Of a stretch of DNA of 64,000 nt, positions 1 to 8,132 are shown piece by piece. The position numbers and the translations under genes were made by a program. The DNA is taken from contig JANQOK010000023.1 in assembly GCA_028289645.1 (NCBI GenBank), forward strand, positions 1-64,000, in the 5' to 3' direction. A model generated the notes under the pieces. It did no database searches and was not told the origin of the DNA. It worked only from the letters and a program-made list of their open reading frames with translations. The stretch's first letter is position 1. Every line of letters starts with the position of its first letter. This DNA comes from Anderseniella sp. GTDB taxonomy: Bacteria; Pseudomonadota; Alphaproteobacteria; Rhizobiales; Aestuariivirgaceae.

Positions 1-166
1 CGGTCAGGGGCAAAATGGGCCCCGCCCTTCGGGTTTGAGGGAAAACACCCGCCTGAAGCTGAAAAATGCTCGACAAGGCACAAAGCCTTGCCTTGCGCTT
101 TTTCACCGTTATTCGGATGTTTTCCTTCAAACAGAATTGCATAGGATCAATGAGTACGGACCCTAG
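1..166 (-). repeat. Dispersed MITE-like repeat, partial copy 1
   Basis: Read in reverse complement, this segment aligns without gaps to 22993-23158, with about 18 mismatches over 166 positions counted by eye. The end at 161-166 (CCCTAG on the plus strand) matches the terminus of the complete copy. The other end lies before the window. Positions 33-132 can fold into one long hairpin with outer arm GTTTGA/TCAAAC. The CTAG terminus supplies the TAG stop codon of the neighbouring NicO gene. No coding capacity is visible. Confidence 0.8.
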
Positions 167-1260
167 ATCAGGGGTGTCGTGTTCGTGGCCGTTGCCCAGA
201 ACAATAATCCGCCGACGCATGCGATGAACAGCCCGCCCATGAATTTCAGACCGAAGGCGGTGCGGTCGAGCCAGACTGCACTGTCGCCGGAGTAGCGCAG
301 AGCCAGGTCGCGCGACTTGACCGCCACGCTGGCGATAATGGACACGGTAATCGCAGTTCCCAGCGCCATGACGAATGTTGCCGCCACCCCGGCCCAATAC
401 AGCCCCAGGGCGGACGAGAACAGCAGCACCAGGATGCCCCCCGTGCACGGCCTAAGGCCAACGGCAAAGGCAATGGTTACAGCCTTCCAGACATCCAACG
501 GTTGATCGAGCTCACTGGCCGACGGCATGTGGGCATGACCGCAGCCACAGTCGGGGCCGTGGTCATGGTGGTCGTGATGGTGGTGGTCGTCGTGACGATG
601 GTGGTCGTGATGATGGCCGACCGGAGCTGCAACGATGGTTGCGGCAGGCGCAAAACGCGGGCGCACGGCCTGCCAGACCAGCCAGATGCCGGTCAACGCG
701 ATCAATCCATAGCTTGTCGCCTCCAGGGCGATGGCGGTTGACTTGGCCATGCTGGCCGCTGTGGTAACCGTCAGCAGCAGGGCCGACACCAGGACAACGG
801 CGGTGATCGCCTGGAACAATGCCGCCATGAACGAGACCATCACGCCGCGCCTCAGCTGGCGCTCATTGGCGAGCAGCCAGGCCGAGATAACCGCCTTGCC
901 GTGGCCGGGTCCTGCCGCATGCAGAATGCCGTACACAAAACTCAGTGCCATCAAGGTCAGCGCCGCCGACCACGCAGAGCCGCGTTTCATTGTGTTCAAT
1001 GCCGCAGACATCTTGCCGTAAAAGGCTCGCTGCTGCGCCTTGATCCAGCCCGCCGGGTCACCGGTGAGGGTTGGAGTGGTATCGGCCCCAGCGGCGTTCT
1101 TGCGGCGCTGCAGCAGAAGTTGGCCAGGTTTCACCTTGGAGGTTTCGGCAGTGTCGGCCTGGGCTACAATGACAGACGCCGGCGCGTTGGCGTGCGCCAT
1201 ATGCCACCCGGGCAGACAGGCGGCAACAAGCGCAAGCAGGACAAAAACGAAGCGGATCAA
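163..1260 (-). CDS. NicO-family nickel/cobalt transporter (RcnA-like)
   Basis: This 365-residue inner-membrane protein of the NicO/RcnA family is predicted to move Ni2+ or Co2+ across the membrane. The N-terminus is a signal or first membrane segment (residues 1-25). It is followed by a periplasmic stretch and about six hydrophobic segments, including one with HAAGPGHGKA, a family motif. A cytoplasmic loop at about residues 215-245 is packed with His and Asp and ends in CGCGHAH, a likely metal-binding loop. A second conserved segment reads GLRPCTGG. It lies 16 bp downstream of the DUF1007 gene on the same strand, a common pairing. Direction of transport (uptake or efflux) cannot be told from sequence. 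Its stop codon lies inside the terminus of the flanking repeat. Confidence 0.9.
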   Translation of the reverse strand: MIRFVFVLLALVAACLPGWHMAHANAPASVIVAQADTAETSKVKPGQLLLQRRKNAAGADTTPTLTGDPAGWIKAQQRAFYGKMSAALNTMKRGSAWSAALTLMALSFVYGILHAAGPGHGKAVISAWLLANERQLRRGVMVSFMAALFQAITAVVLVSALLLTVTTAASMAKSTAIALEATSYGLIALTGIWLVWQAVRPRFAPAATIVAAPVGHHHDHHRHDDHHHHDHHDHGPDCGCGHAHMPSASELDQPLDVWKAVTIAFAVGLRPCTGGILVLLFSSALGLYWAGVAATFVMALGTAITVSIIASVAVKSRDLALRYSGDSAVWLDRTAFGLKFMGGLFIACVGGLLFWATATNTTPLI

Positions 1261-1276
1261 GATTTACCCCTTGCGG

Positions 1277-1969
1277 TTAGCTGGCTGCAGGTTTGCAGGA
1301 TACCGAAACCGGTTGGGCAAACAACGAGCCGAAGTCCTGTGGCTGTTCGGGCTGCCAATCCACCGGCTTTTCCGCCAGCTCCTGCCTTGTTTGTTCGATA
1401 TTCTCATCAAAAGCCAAAACACCGACATTGACGGCACAGCCTTTCGGCAGGTTGCCGATGGCTGAAACGGTTTCGCCCTTGATGTAGTCAAAGGCAATAA
1501 AAAAATCCGGGTCATAAATCTTGTAGGTGAAATTTGCGGTTGTCAGGTCAACCGGTGCAGCGAACGGCACGACAAACACCATGGACAGCCGGCCTTGGTC
1601 GTTGATGCGTTGGCCGTATTCGGTGACATCCGCGTAAGGTATGTCCCTGCCATTGGCTTTTGCAGCGGTGAAGTAGCGGAATTCTTTCAGGGCCCTGATG
1701 TTTTCTTCCACCACCGGTTGCAGTTCCGATGCGGTGTAAATGCCGTCCTTGTCGGCATCCATGCCTTCGGTGGCAGCTTCGGTGTAACCCTGGTCGAAGA
1801 TCCATTCCACATGGATGGCCGTGGCGCGGCCCTGGTCATCCAGAAGTATGTCGGAACGCATGTCCGACCAGACATGCGGGTGTGCGGACAAAGGTTGCGA
1901 CAACAGGCCAGCCGCAGCCATCAGTCCGGAAACGGCTACGATGTGATTTTTCGACAATACGATCATCAA
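1277..1969 (-). CDS. DUF1007 family periplasmic protein
   Basis: The 230-residue protein has a signal peptide (hydrophobic to about residue 29, then AHPHVW). HPHVW at the mature N-terminus is typical of DUF1007 proteins. The rest is a soluble domain with an acidic DADKDG stretch around residue 73 that resembles a calcium/EF-like loop. DUF1007 genes are frequently next to NicO metal transporters, as here, and the protein is presumed to act in the periplasm with the transporter, possibly as a metal-binding partner. The biochemical role is not established. The first gene of the two-gene operon; ATG start. Confidence 0.85.
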   Translation of the reverse strand: MMIVLSKNHIVAVSGLMAAAGLLSQPLSAHPHVWSDMRSDILLDDQGRATAIHVEWIFDQGYTEAATEGMDADKDGIYTASELQPVVEENIRALKEFRYFTAAKANGRDIPYADVTEYGQRINDQGRLSMVFVVPFAAPVDLTTANFTYKIYDPDFFIAFDYIKGETVSAIGNLPKGCAVNVGVLAFDENIEQTRQELAEKPVDWQPEQPQDFGSLFAQPVSVSCKPAAS

Positions 1970-2295
1970 GCGATCCGTTTGCAGGAAGCCGGAATTTCAG
2001 TTGTTAACTGCCGTTTGCAGCAAAATCGTGTTTGGACCGGGCATTATTGCGCAACTAAACTGATTTGCAAATTAACATTGGAACAGGTTGGTCGTGTGCG
2101 GCAGTGCTTATGTTGCCGGGAGTTGTAGCAGAATTCAGCAGAAATCCTAGATGCCAGAGGAAAATTTGCTGTCAATCATGCGCCTTGTTCTAACATATAT
2201 GTGACAGTGGATTGCCCGGTTGACTGTTGCATCCCGACGAATTTACCAGCACTTTCGGGCACATTCACACGAGCACGGTTTCAGGCAAGGAAAAC
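1970..2295. other. Intergenic region between divergent genes
   Basis: This 326 bp gap separates the minus-strand DUF1007/NicO operon from plus-strand ccdA and must hold both promoters. A TTTGCAAA palindrome lies near 2065. I see no RNA gene or convincing small ORF. An in-frame upstream ATG at 2227 would add 23 residues to CcdA but lacks a ribosome binding site. Confidence 0.5.
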
Positions 2296-3069
2296 ATGGG
2301 ACTGGACGTATCAATCTGGGCGGCATTCTTTGCCGGACTGCTGAGCTTTCTGAGCCCGTGCGTGCTGCCGCTGGTGCCTCCCTACCTGTGTTTCATTGCC
2401 GGGACATCGCTGGAGGAACTGACCGGTGAGGCGGAAACCAACCATGCCGTTCAGCGCAGGGCACTGGCCGCGTCGGTGCTGTTCGTGCTCGGTTTTTCGA
2501 CGGTTTTCATCGCGCTTGGCGCATCTGCCAGTGTGATCGGCCAGTGGTTGCGAGAAGCGACCACGTGGGAAATTACGGTCGGCAGCATGAATTTTCCGGT
2601 CCTGACCTCAGTTGCCGGCGTCATCATCATTGTCATGGGACTGCATTTTCTAGGCGCCTTCCGCATCGGGTTTCTGTCCCGTGAAGTGCGCTATCAGCAG
2701 GAGGCAAAGCCGGTCGGGCTGTTCGGCGCCTACGCCATCGGGCTGGCCTTCGCGCTCGGCTGGACGCCGTGCATCGGGCCGGTTCTGGCGGCCATCCTGA
2801 CGGTTGCCGGTTCGGCTGACAGCGTGACCAAGGGGGCGGGCCTGCTGGCGATATATTCGGCCGGGCTCGGCGTGCCGTTCCTGCTGGCCGCCGTCGCCAT
2901 GCCGCAGTTCCTGGTGTTCATGAAGAAATTCCGCCGGCATCTCGGCCTGGTCGAGAAAACCATGGGCGGCATGCTGGTGGTGACCGGCGTGATGTTCCTG
3001 ACCGGCACGTTCACCGCGCTGTCGTACTGGATGATCGAAACTTTCCCCGGCCTTGCTACCTTGGGGTAG
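2296..3069 (+). CDS. ccdA: Cytochrome c biogenesis protein CcdA
   Basis: The 257-residue integral membrane protein has six hydrophobic segments. It belongs to the CcdA/DsbD transmembrane family, which passes electrons from cytoplasmic thioredoxin across the inner membrane to periplasmic thiol proteins for cytochrome c maturation. The two conserved Cys-Pro motifs are visible: LSPCVLPLVP near residue 18 and GWTPCIGPVLA near residue 155. The ATG at 2296 was chosen over 2227 because AAGGA lies just upstream and homologues begin right before the first membrane segment. It is followed by two small genes on the same strand. Confidence 0.92.
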   Translation: MGLDVSIWAAFFAGLLSFLSPCVLPLVPPYLCFIAGTSLEELTGEAETNHAVQRRALAASVLFVLGFSTVFIALGASASVIGQWLREATTWEITVGSMNFPVLTSVAGVIIIVMGLHFLGAFRIGFLSREVRYQQEAKPVGLFGAYAIGLAFALGWTPCIGPVLAAILTVAGSADSVTKGAGLLAIYSAGLGVPFLLAAVAMPQFLVFMKKFRRHLGLVEKTMGGMLVVTGVMFLTGTFTALSYWMIETFPGLATLG

Positions 3070-3108
3070 AGTTGTCTCCATTCACTCGTATTCGAATGGG
3101 AGAGCGAC

Positions 3109-3363
3109 ATGAAAGTCACAATCGACATCGACTGTACACCGGAAGAGGCGCGTGCGTTTTTCGGCCTGCCTGACGTGCAGCCGATACAAAAGGCAATGAT
3201 GGACAAACTGCAGGCGCAGATGGAAAGCCAGATGGACCAGCTTGACCCGGCTGAAATCATGAAGACCTGGATGACACCGGGCATTGAGGGGTTCGGCCAG
3301 TTCCAGAAGGCCATGTGGGCGGCCGCGACCAGCGGATCATCGGCGAAACCAGACGAGAAGTAA
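3109..3363 (+). CDS. DUF6489 family small protein
   Basis: This 84-residue soluble protein begins MKVTIDIDCTPEEARAFFG, the hallmark of a small uncharacterised alphaproteobacterial family (DUF6489). Its middle, with repeated Gln/Met residues (about 25-50), is predicted helical and may be a short coiled coil. GGGAG lies 5-10 bp before the ATG. It follows ccdA by 39 bp and may be cotranscribed. The function is unknown. Confidence 0.8.
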   Translation: MKVTIDIDCTPEEARAFFGLPDVQPIQKAMMDKLQAQMESQMDQLDPAEIMKTWMTPGIEGFGQFQKAMWAAATSGSSAKPDEK

Positions 3364-3480
3364 GTGCAGCGTTTGCCAGCCAACACCATACAATGCTGTC
3401 GGCATCCAATGACAGAGACACAGGGCATCGGTCTACCAGTCGACCTGCTTCGACGAGCCGCTGCTTAAGGACAGGAACCC

Positions 3481-4002
3481 GTGAGTTACTTTCCACACGA
3501 TTTTGAAGGCGAGATCTCTCTGCATGGTGTCGGTAAGTCTCGCGTAATTACCTATAAGGTCCTGTTCATGCCGTCTCGCTTTGAGCATGAGCTACCGTTC
3601 GAAGAATTCCCGAGGCTGCGGGTTGAGGGAGAGATTGCTGACGTGCCTGTGCGCGGGGCATGGATGCCTGTCGGCGACGGCCGCCGGTATTTCATTGTTT
3701 CGCCGGCCATCAAGAGGCATACGGGGCTTGGTGTCGGTGACATCGTCGAGATGCGGTTTCGCATTGACGATCAGGACCATGTCGATGTGCCGGCAGCCCT
3801 CATGGATGCGGTTTCGGCGGACAAAGTCCTGCAGGCGCAATGGAATGCTCTGACGGCGGGAAAGCAACGGATGTTCGCGTTTCATGTGGCGTCGGCCAAG
3901 ACCGCGCCCACTGAGGCGAAGCGGGTAGGGGAAGCACTGGCCGCCATTGCGCAGGGGTGCACGATCCGCGACCTCAAAAGACGCAGGAAGTCAGCCGATT
4001 GA
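3481..4002 (+). CDS. DUF1905/YdeI-like (OmpD-associated family) protein
   Basis: The 173-residue cytoplasmic protein has an N-terminal DUF1905 beta-barrel-like domain (about residues 1-95). The C-terminal YdeI/OmpD-associated helical segment contains the pattern KTAPTEAKRVGEAL around residue 140. The start codon is GTG at 3481, preceded by AGGACAGGAA. Family members have been linked to outer-membrane protein or peptide-resistance phenotypes but the molecular role is unknown. Codon use is like its neighbours. Confidence 0.75.
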   Translation: MSYFPHDFEGEISLHGVGKSRVITYKVLFMPSRFEHELPFEEFPRLRVEGEIADVPVRGAWMPVGDGRRYFIVSPAIKRHTGLGVGDIVEMRFRIDDQDHVDVPAALMDAVSADKVLQAQWNALTAGKQRMFAFHVASAKTAPTEAKRVGEALAAIAQGCTIRDLKRRRKSAD

Positions 4003-4145
4003 GCTTTTCAAGTATTCGAGTTTGCAGGTGTTGCGGGCAGCTCGACAACCCCTGATTCCTTGACCAGGCACTGACAGACAGGGCTGAACGAGTGGTGCTT
4101 AATCTGCCGGGCTGCAGACTGGAAGAACTTGAAGGAGATGCATTT

Positions 4146-4541
4146 ATGCTGGAAGGGACATGCCACTGCGGCGATGTCAGTTGGACCCATGATGGCGCGC
4201 CTGCCGCCGTAACCGCATGCAGTTGTACGATTTGCCGCCGCTACGGTGCGCTTTGGGCGTATGGCCACCTCAACGACGATATCCGGGTCTCGGGCCGGAC
4301 CACCGCCTATCGGCGTGCAGATAGCGGCGATATTGACTTCCATTTCTGCCCGACATGCGGGTGCCTGAGCCACTATATCGCGACGGCAGCGAAACAAGAC
4401 GGGAGAGTCGTGACTGCGGTCAATGTGCGCATGAGTGAACCGGGTTCGGTTGAAGGCCTGCCCGTCAATCATTTTGACGGGCTCGAAACCTGGCACGCCC
4501 TGCCAAGCAACGGCCGAACCGTTCGGGATTTGTGGTTCTAA
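4146..4541 (+). CDS. GFA family (CENP-V/GFA domain) zinc protein
   Basis: This 131-residue protein belongs to the glutathione-dependent formaldehyde-activating (GFA) fold. Zinc-binding cysteines are visible as CHCGDVSW near the N-terminus, CSCTICRR around residue 25 and CPTCGC around residue 63. The ATG at 4146 has AAGGAG eight bases upstream; a GTG at 4092 in frame lacks one. Most members are of unknown substrate, so a formaldehyde role should not be assumed. It converges on the minus-strand OYE gene. Confidence 0.88.
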   Translation: MLEGTCHCGDVSWTHDGAPAAVTACSCTICRRYGALWAYGHLNDDIRVSGRTTAYRRADSGDIDFHFCPTCGCLSHYIATAAKQDGRVVTAVNVRMSEPGSVEGLPVNHFDGLETWHALPSNGRTVRDLWF

Positions 4542-4568
4542 GGACTCTGCCTAAATGATGCCTGGTGC

Positions 4569-5783
4569 TTACATGAACCGTTTCCGCCATGTTTCGCACC
4601 GCTTCGCATCGCGTGCATCATAGGCCTGCAAGGCGTCGGCCGGGCTGAGGTCAAACTGGTCTTCCCGGTCTTCACCGAGCGCGGTGAGGCGCATGGTGTA
4701 CCATGCCGTGATGCCGCCGCGCGGCGGTGCGTCGAAGACCGGGAAGTCCGGATCGCCACTTTCGCTCAACCACATGCTTGGCAGCGCCGGATCCAGGACC
4801 ATCGCCCTGGCGAGACTGACGGCATCAGCGCAGCCGCTCTCTACAGCGGCAATGGCCTGATCCCTGCTTTCAAAGCCGCCGGTCAACATGATCGGGACCG
4901 TCGTCACCTGCTTGGCCCGCCTGGAAAAGTCAGCGAAGTAGGGGCCGGTAGACGATGTTCCGTCGGAACTGGACGCGGCGCCGGGAAAGTAGGTGCCTCC
5001 GCTAATGTCGATCAGGTCAACGGACGTCTGATCGAGCATGCGGACCACGTCCAGCGCGTCGTCTTCGGTAAGGCCTCCAACCAGCTTGTCGGTCGAGTTG
5101 ATCTTGATGCCGATCGGGTAGGCCGATCCAACAGCATCTCGCACCGAGGTTATGACCTCGCGGATTATGCGGAACCGACCCTCAATTGTGCCGCCGTAGG
5201 CATCGGTCCTGTGATTGAAGAGAGGGGACAGGAACTGGCTGAACAGAAAACCATGACCGGCATGGATCTGGACGCCACCAAATCCGACGTCTTTCGCGAG
5301 CCTGGCGGTCGTGGCGTAGGTATCGGGCAGTTCACGGATGTCATCAAGGGACATGGCCTCGCACTGAAGACCCTCAACGTTCAGCGCGGACGGCCCTTTT
5401 GGCCGGCTTATCGGCAGGTGCGCAAGCGCACCGGCGTGACCGAGTTGTGGCCATATACTTGCGCCATTGGCTGATCCCCGCATTGCCAGGGCTTGCATGG
5501 CCTGCAGATCTGCATCCGGCACAAGCACCAGGTTGCCGGGTTTTTCCGGATAGCGGGGGTCTCCCTGCACCTCGCCGATCAGCGACAGTGCCACACCGCC
5601 TTCGGCCCACCTTTCATAAAGCCGCCCTTGTGCCCGGGTCGGGTTGCCTTTGCCGTCGCCGAGCGAGTCTGACATCGCTGACTTGATCAGGCGGTTTTTC
5701 AGGACAATGCCACAGGGCAGTTCCAGCGCACGTCCCAGCGCAGAAGCGGGTTTGCGGTGTTGCAGCGTCATTTGAGTCTCCAT
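4569..5783 (-). CDS. Old Yellow Enzyme-family NADH:flavin oxidoreductase
   Basis: The 404-residue FMN-dependent TIM-barrel ene-reductase probably reduces activated C=C bonds of alpha,beta-unsaturated carbonyls using NAD(P)H. Visible signatures are the N-terminal NRLIKSAMSD substrate/FMN segment, GVQIHAGHGFLFSQFLSPLFN (residues about 175-195, with the catalytic His-Ala-Gly-His region), and LTGGFESRDQA and the phosphate-binding segment near residue 300. It lies 65 bp downstream of an ArsR gene on the same strand. A TCGATAT motif 10 bp upstream of its start also occurs, duplicated, before arsR, so ArsR control is likely. Confidence 0.9.
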   Translation of the reverse strand: METQMTLQHRKPASALGRALELPCGIVLKNRLIKSAMSDSLGDGKGNPTRAQGRLYERWAEGGVALSLIGEVQGDPRYPEKPGNLVLVPDADLQAMQALAMRGSANGASIWPQLGHAGALAHLPISRPKGPSALNVEGLQCEAMSLDDIRELPDTYATTARLAKDVGFGGVQIHAGHGFLFSQFLSPLFNHRTDAYGGTIEGRFRIIREVITSVRDAVGSAYPIGIKINSTDKLVGGLTEDDALDVVRMLDQTSVDLIDISGGTYFPGAASSSDGTSSTGPYFADFSRRAKQVTTVPIMLTGGFESRDQAIAAVESGCADAVSLARAMVLDPALPSMWLSESGDPDFPVFDAPPRGGITAWYTMRLTALGEDREDQFDLSPADALQAYDARDAKRCETWRKRFM

Positions 5784-5792
5784 CGGAATATT

Positions 5793-5799
5793 TCGATAT
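5793..5799. promoter_or_regulatory. TCGATAT motif upstream of OYE gene
   Basis: TCGATAT occurs within TTTCGATATTTCG in the 65 bp gap between the ArsR gene and the OYE gene. The same heptamer is present twice before the ArsR gene at 6161-6178. It is a candidate second operator for the ArsR protein. Confidence 0.35.
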
Positions 5800-5848
5800 T
5801 TCGCTTTATCAGTTTCCAGTTAGGCTCCTGACGGTTTCCAGACACTGT

Positions 5849-6157
5849 TCAGGATTTCAGAAGTTCGTTTTCCACTGCTGCGAGGAATGCGCGAATGTTT
5901 TCCTCATCGCGGCGGTAGAACGTCCACTGTCCATGGCGTTCGGCAATCACCAAGCCGGCCTGTTTCAGCAGCCCCATGTAGTTTGAAATCGTGGACTGTG
6001 AGAGTTCCGCCTTCTCCTGGATATAGCCAACGCACACACCGTCGAGGCCGGCATGCTCCGGCAACGCGGGAGGAAAGTTTGAGCGGTCCTTCATCCATTC
6101 GAGGATTCTGCGGCGAACCGGATTGTTCAGGGCTGATATCGATTTTTCCAAGTCCAT
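5849..6157 (-). CDS. ArsR-family winged-helix transcriptional regulator
   Basis: The 102-residue protein is the size of a single ArsR winged helix. LSALNNPVRRRILEWMKDR is the typical first helices. The recognition helix lies in ELSQSTISNYMGLLKQAGLV, and the wing in AERHGQWTFYRRDEE. It lacks the CVC metal motif of metal-sensing ArsR proteins, so an organic or redox signal is more likely. It precedes the OYE gene in the same orientation, and a 10 bp-period direct repeat of TCGATATA overlies its promoter region, suggesting autorepression. Confidence 0.9.
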   Translation of the reverse strand: MDLEKSISALNNPVRRRILEWMKDRSNFPPALPEHAGLDGVCVGYIQEKAELSQSTISNYMGLLKQAGLVIAERHGQWTFYRRDEENIRAFLAAVENELLKS

Positions 6158-6160
6158 AAA

Positions 6161-6178
6161 TCGATATATCTCGATATA
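6161..6178. promoter_or_regulatory. Direct repeat TCGATATA, candidate ArsR operator
   Basis: TCGATATA at 6161-6168 is repeated exactly at 6171-6178, one helical turn apart, immediately upstream of the ArsR start codon (6157). A further GATATCGA lies within the first codons. The motif recurs before the downstream OYE gene. Confidence 0.5.
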
Positions 6179-6224
6179 CGGTTATATGTCAACCATATCG
6201 TCGCCGAACAATTGCTGACGCTGT

Positions 6225-6620
6225 CTAATCGTCAAGCAGGGCCGTTCCGTAGGAATTGTCGATGACGCAAAGCCAGCCGCCGGACGCCTGGCGGCGAAAC
6301 ACGTAGGTTGCGCGCCTGACGTCAGAGCCATCGGCTGCATCCGGCATCCCGGCATCGACAATGGTTTCCATGATCACGAGCGCGGTATCGCCAGCCTCGA
6401 TCACTCTCATGTCGCCCTGGGAGACCTTTACCCGGTGGTTGAAATGGTCAGCAATTGCCGTGAACGCCTTTCGGATCTGTTGCTTGCCGGTCGCCATGTG
6501 GCCCGGCTGTATTACCAGTGTCGCGTCCTCGGCATAAAAGCCCATCAGAGTGTCGAAATCCTCCGCAGTGATCGCCCGGTCGGCAGCCTCGATGAGGTTT
6601 TTCAGTTCATGGTCTGGCAT
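6225..6620 (-). CDS. SnoaL-like / DUF4440 polyketide cyclase-fold protein
   Basis: This 131-residue protein has the NTF2-like alpha+beta cone fold signature: LIEAADRAITAEDFDTLMGFYAEDATLV at the start, then HFNHRVKVSQGDMRVIEAGDTALV and a C-terminal strand GGWLCVIDNSYG. NTF2-like proteins of this group (SgcJ/EcaC, YybH) bind small molecules, and few have known reactions. It stands alone between the ArsR gene and the Ntn-hydrolase gene on the same strand. Confidence 0.82.
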   Translation of the reverse strand: MPDHELKNLIEAADRAITAEDFDTLMGFYAEDATLVIQPGHMATGKQQIRKAFTAIADHFNHRVKVSQGDMRVIEAGDTALVIMETIVDAGMPDAADGSDVRRATYVFRRQASGGWLCVIDNSYGTALLDD

Positions 6621-6701
6621 TTTCGGTTCCGGAAAGTGGTTGTGCGTATGCGGTACGCAGTCGTCTGTTAAAGCAACGGTATTTGGAGTCTTACGACAGT
6701 T

Positions 6702-8060
6702 TCAGTCGTTCGGATATGTCGCCACCCGCGGCGGAAACAAGTCGCTGGTCCAGCCGCGCACCATGCCATCGGTGTTGTAGAGCATCTCGACCTTGCCGGT
6801 TTTGTCTATGGCTATTATTCCGCCTTTGCCACCGCTGTTTTGGAGTTCCTTGAACACCACCCGATAAGCTGCTTGCACCAGTGTTTCTCCACCATGCCTG
6901 ATGCGCGCGGCGATCTCGTGTGCCACTGCGTGACGAATAAAGTATTCGCCGTGTCCGGTTGCGGAGATGGCGGCGCTTCGATTGTCGGCATAGGTGCCGG
7001 CGCCGATGATGGGTGAGTCGCCAACGCGACCCGGTATCTTCGAGCCGAAACCGCCGGTGGACGTGCCGGCAGCAAGATTGCCGCAGCGATCCCGCGCAAC
7101 AGCGCCTACTGTGCCACCGTTTGTTATGAGATCAGGCTGGTTGCTCAGCAGGCCAGTTGCGCGGCCTCCCCCGGCAGATGACAAACGCGCCTGCAATTGC
7201 CCGTTGCCTGACACCAGATAGGCGATCCGGAATGACGGTGTGCTCACAACCAGAAACCTGTTCAGGAACCTGGCCCGCACTGCCAGGGTTGTCGGTTTGG
7301 AAATGCCCAGGCTCTCGTTTGCTCCGACGGCGACCACAACATCGGCGCCGCGCTCATCCAGTTTCCTGACAACCAGCACATGGTTGAGCTGGCCGCCCAG
7401 AACCCCGCCCCATACACCAGAGAATCCAGCGACCTCCGGCGATATGGTTGCAGCCGGTTTCTCGACCGCTACATCTGCAGGAAGCGTGAGCTGTGAGAAG
7501 TTCCGGCCCGAGTTCAGAAAGTAGGACTGTTCAACCCGGGTTGCGCCGGCCTTGGCCAGATGGGCATCGGCGGCCGGGCCGGCCATCATCACATAGGGCG
7601 TGTCGTCCATGACCTGGCGTGCAGCGCTGATTGGATTTTGCAACTCGCGAACACTGGCGACCGCGCCTGCCCTGAGGTGGCGACCGTCCATGATAGATGC
7701 ATCCATCTCTATTTCTCCGGCTTGATTGGCGACGCTGCCTTTGCCGGCGTTGAAAATGCCGGAGTCTTCCATAGCGGCAACAACTGCCTCGACAACGTTA
7801 AGCGATCTATTGCCCGCTGCCAGCCGTTCACGGCCAATCCGTAGCTGCTGCTCGATAAATGCCTCCTTTGCGGGGCGGGGCGCGAAACCCCAGACCGCGC
7901 CGCCATGAACCGCAAGAGAAAATGTATCATTGTCGGCGCAGTTTCTGCCGAGCCCCTCGGCAGTCACCGGGGTGATACACGCGCAGAAAGCCATGCACAG
8001 AACGATTGAACCTGTGGTGGTCGACGAATTGATCAACTGACGAACTCCTGAGGTCGGCAA
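6702..8060 (-). CDS. Exported isoaspartyl peptidase/L-asparaginase (Ntn-hydrolase)
   Basis: The 452-residue protein belongs to the asparaginase-2/taspase Ntn family, which self-cleaves to expose a catalytic Thr and hydrolyses isoaspartyl peptides or asparagine. A signal peptide is visible (hydrophobic about 18-33, ending ...CITPVTAEG). The mature part starts with LAVHGGAVWG. The beta-subunit nucleophile is the Thr of NGGTVGAVARDRCGNLAAGTSTGG near residue 300. Substrate loops IGAGTYADN and SATGHGEYFIR follow. Usual members are about 300-340 residues. The excess here is an insertion of roughly 100 residues before the catalytic Thr (about 195-300), which is odd. Confidence 0.88.
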   Translation of the reverse strand: MPTSGVRQLINSSTTTGSIVLCMAFCACITPVTAEGLGRNCADNDTFSLAVHGGAVWGFAPRPAKEAFIEQQLRIGRERLAAGNRSLNVVEAVVAAMEDSGIFNAGKGSVANQAGEIEMDASIMDGRHLRAGAVASVRELQNPISAARQVMDDTPYVMMAGPAADAHLAKAGATRVEQSYFLNSGRNFSQLTLPADVAVEKPAATISPEVAGFSGVWGGVLGGQLNHVLVVRKLDERGADVVVAVGANESLGISKPTTLAVRARFLNRFLVVSTPSFRIAYLVSGNGQLQARLSSAGGGRATGLLSNQPDLITNGGTVGAVARDRCGNLAAGTSTGGFGSKIPGRVGDSPIIGAGTYADNRSAAISATGHGEYFIRHAVAHEIAARIRHGGETLVQAAYRVVFKELQNSGGKGGIIAIDKTGKVEMLYNTDGMVRGWTSDLFPPRVATYPND

Positions 8061-8132
8061 TTCAGGTTATCAGGCCACCCATGCTGCCACAAAGCAGTGC
8101 CGGCACCGCCCTCAGTTGTTCCGAAGCCGCGT

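Noticed and set aside
540-615. Trinucleotide-like GTGGTCATG repeat
   Set aside because: It is the reverse complement of the His/Asp codons in the NicO metal loop, so it is explained by the protein.
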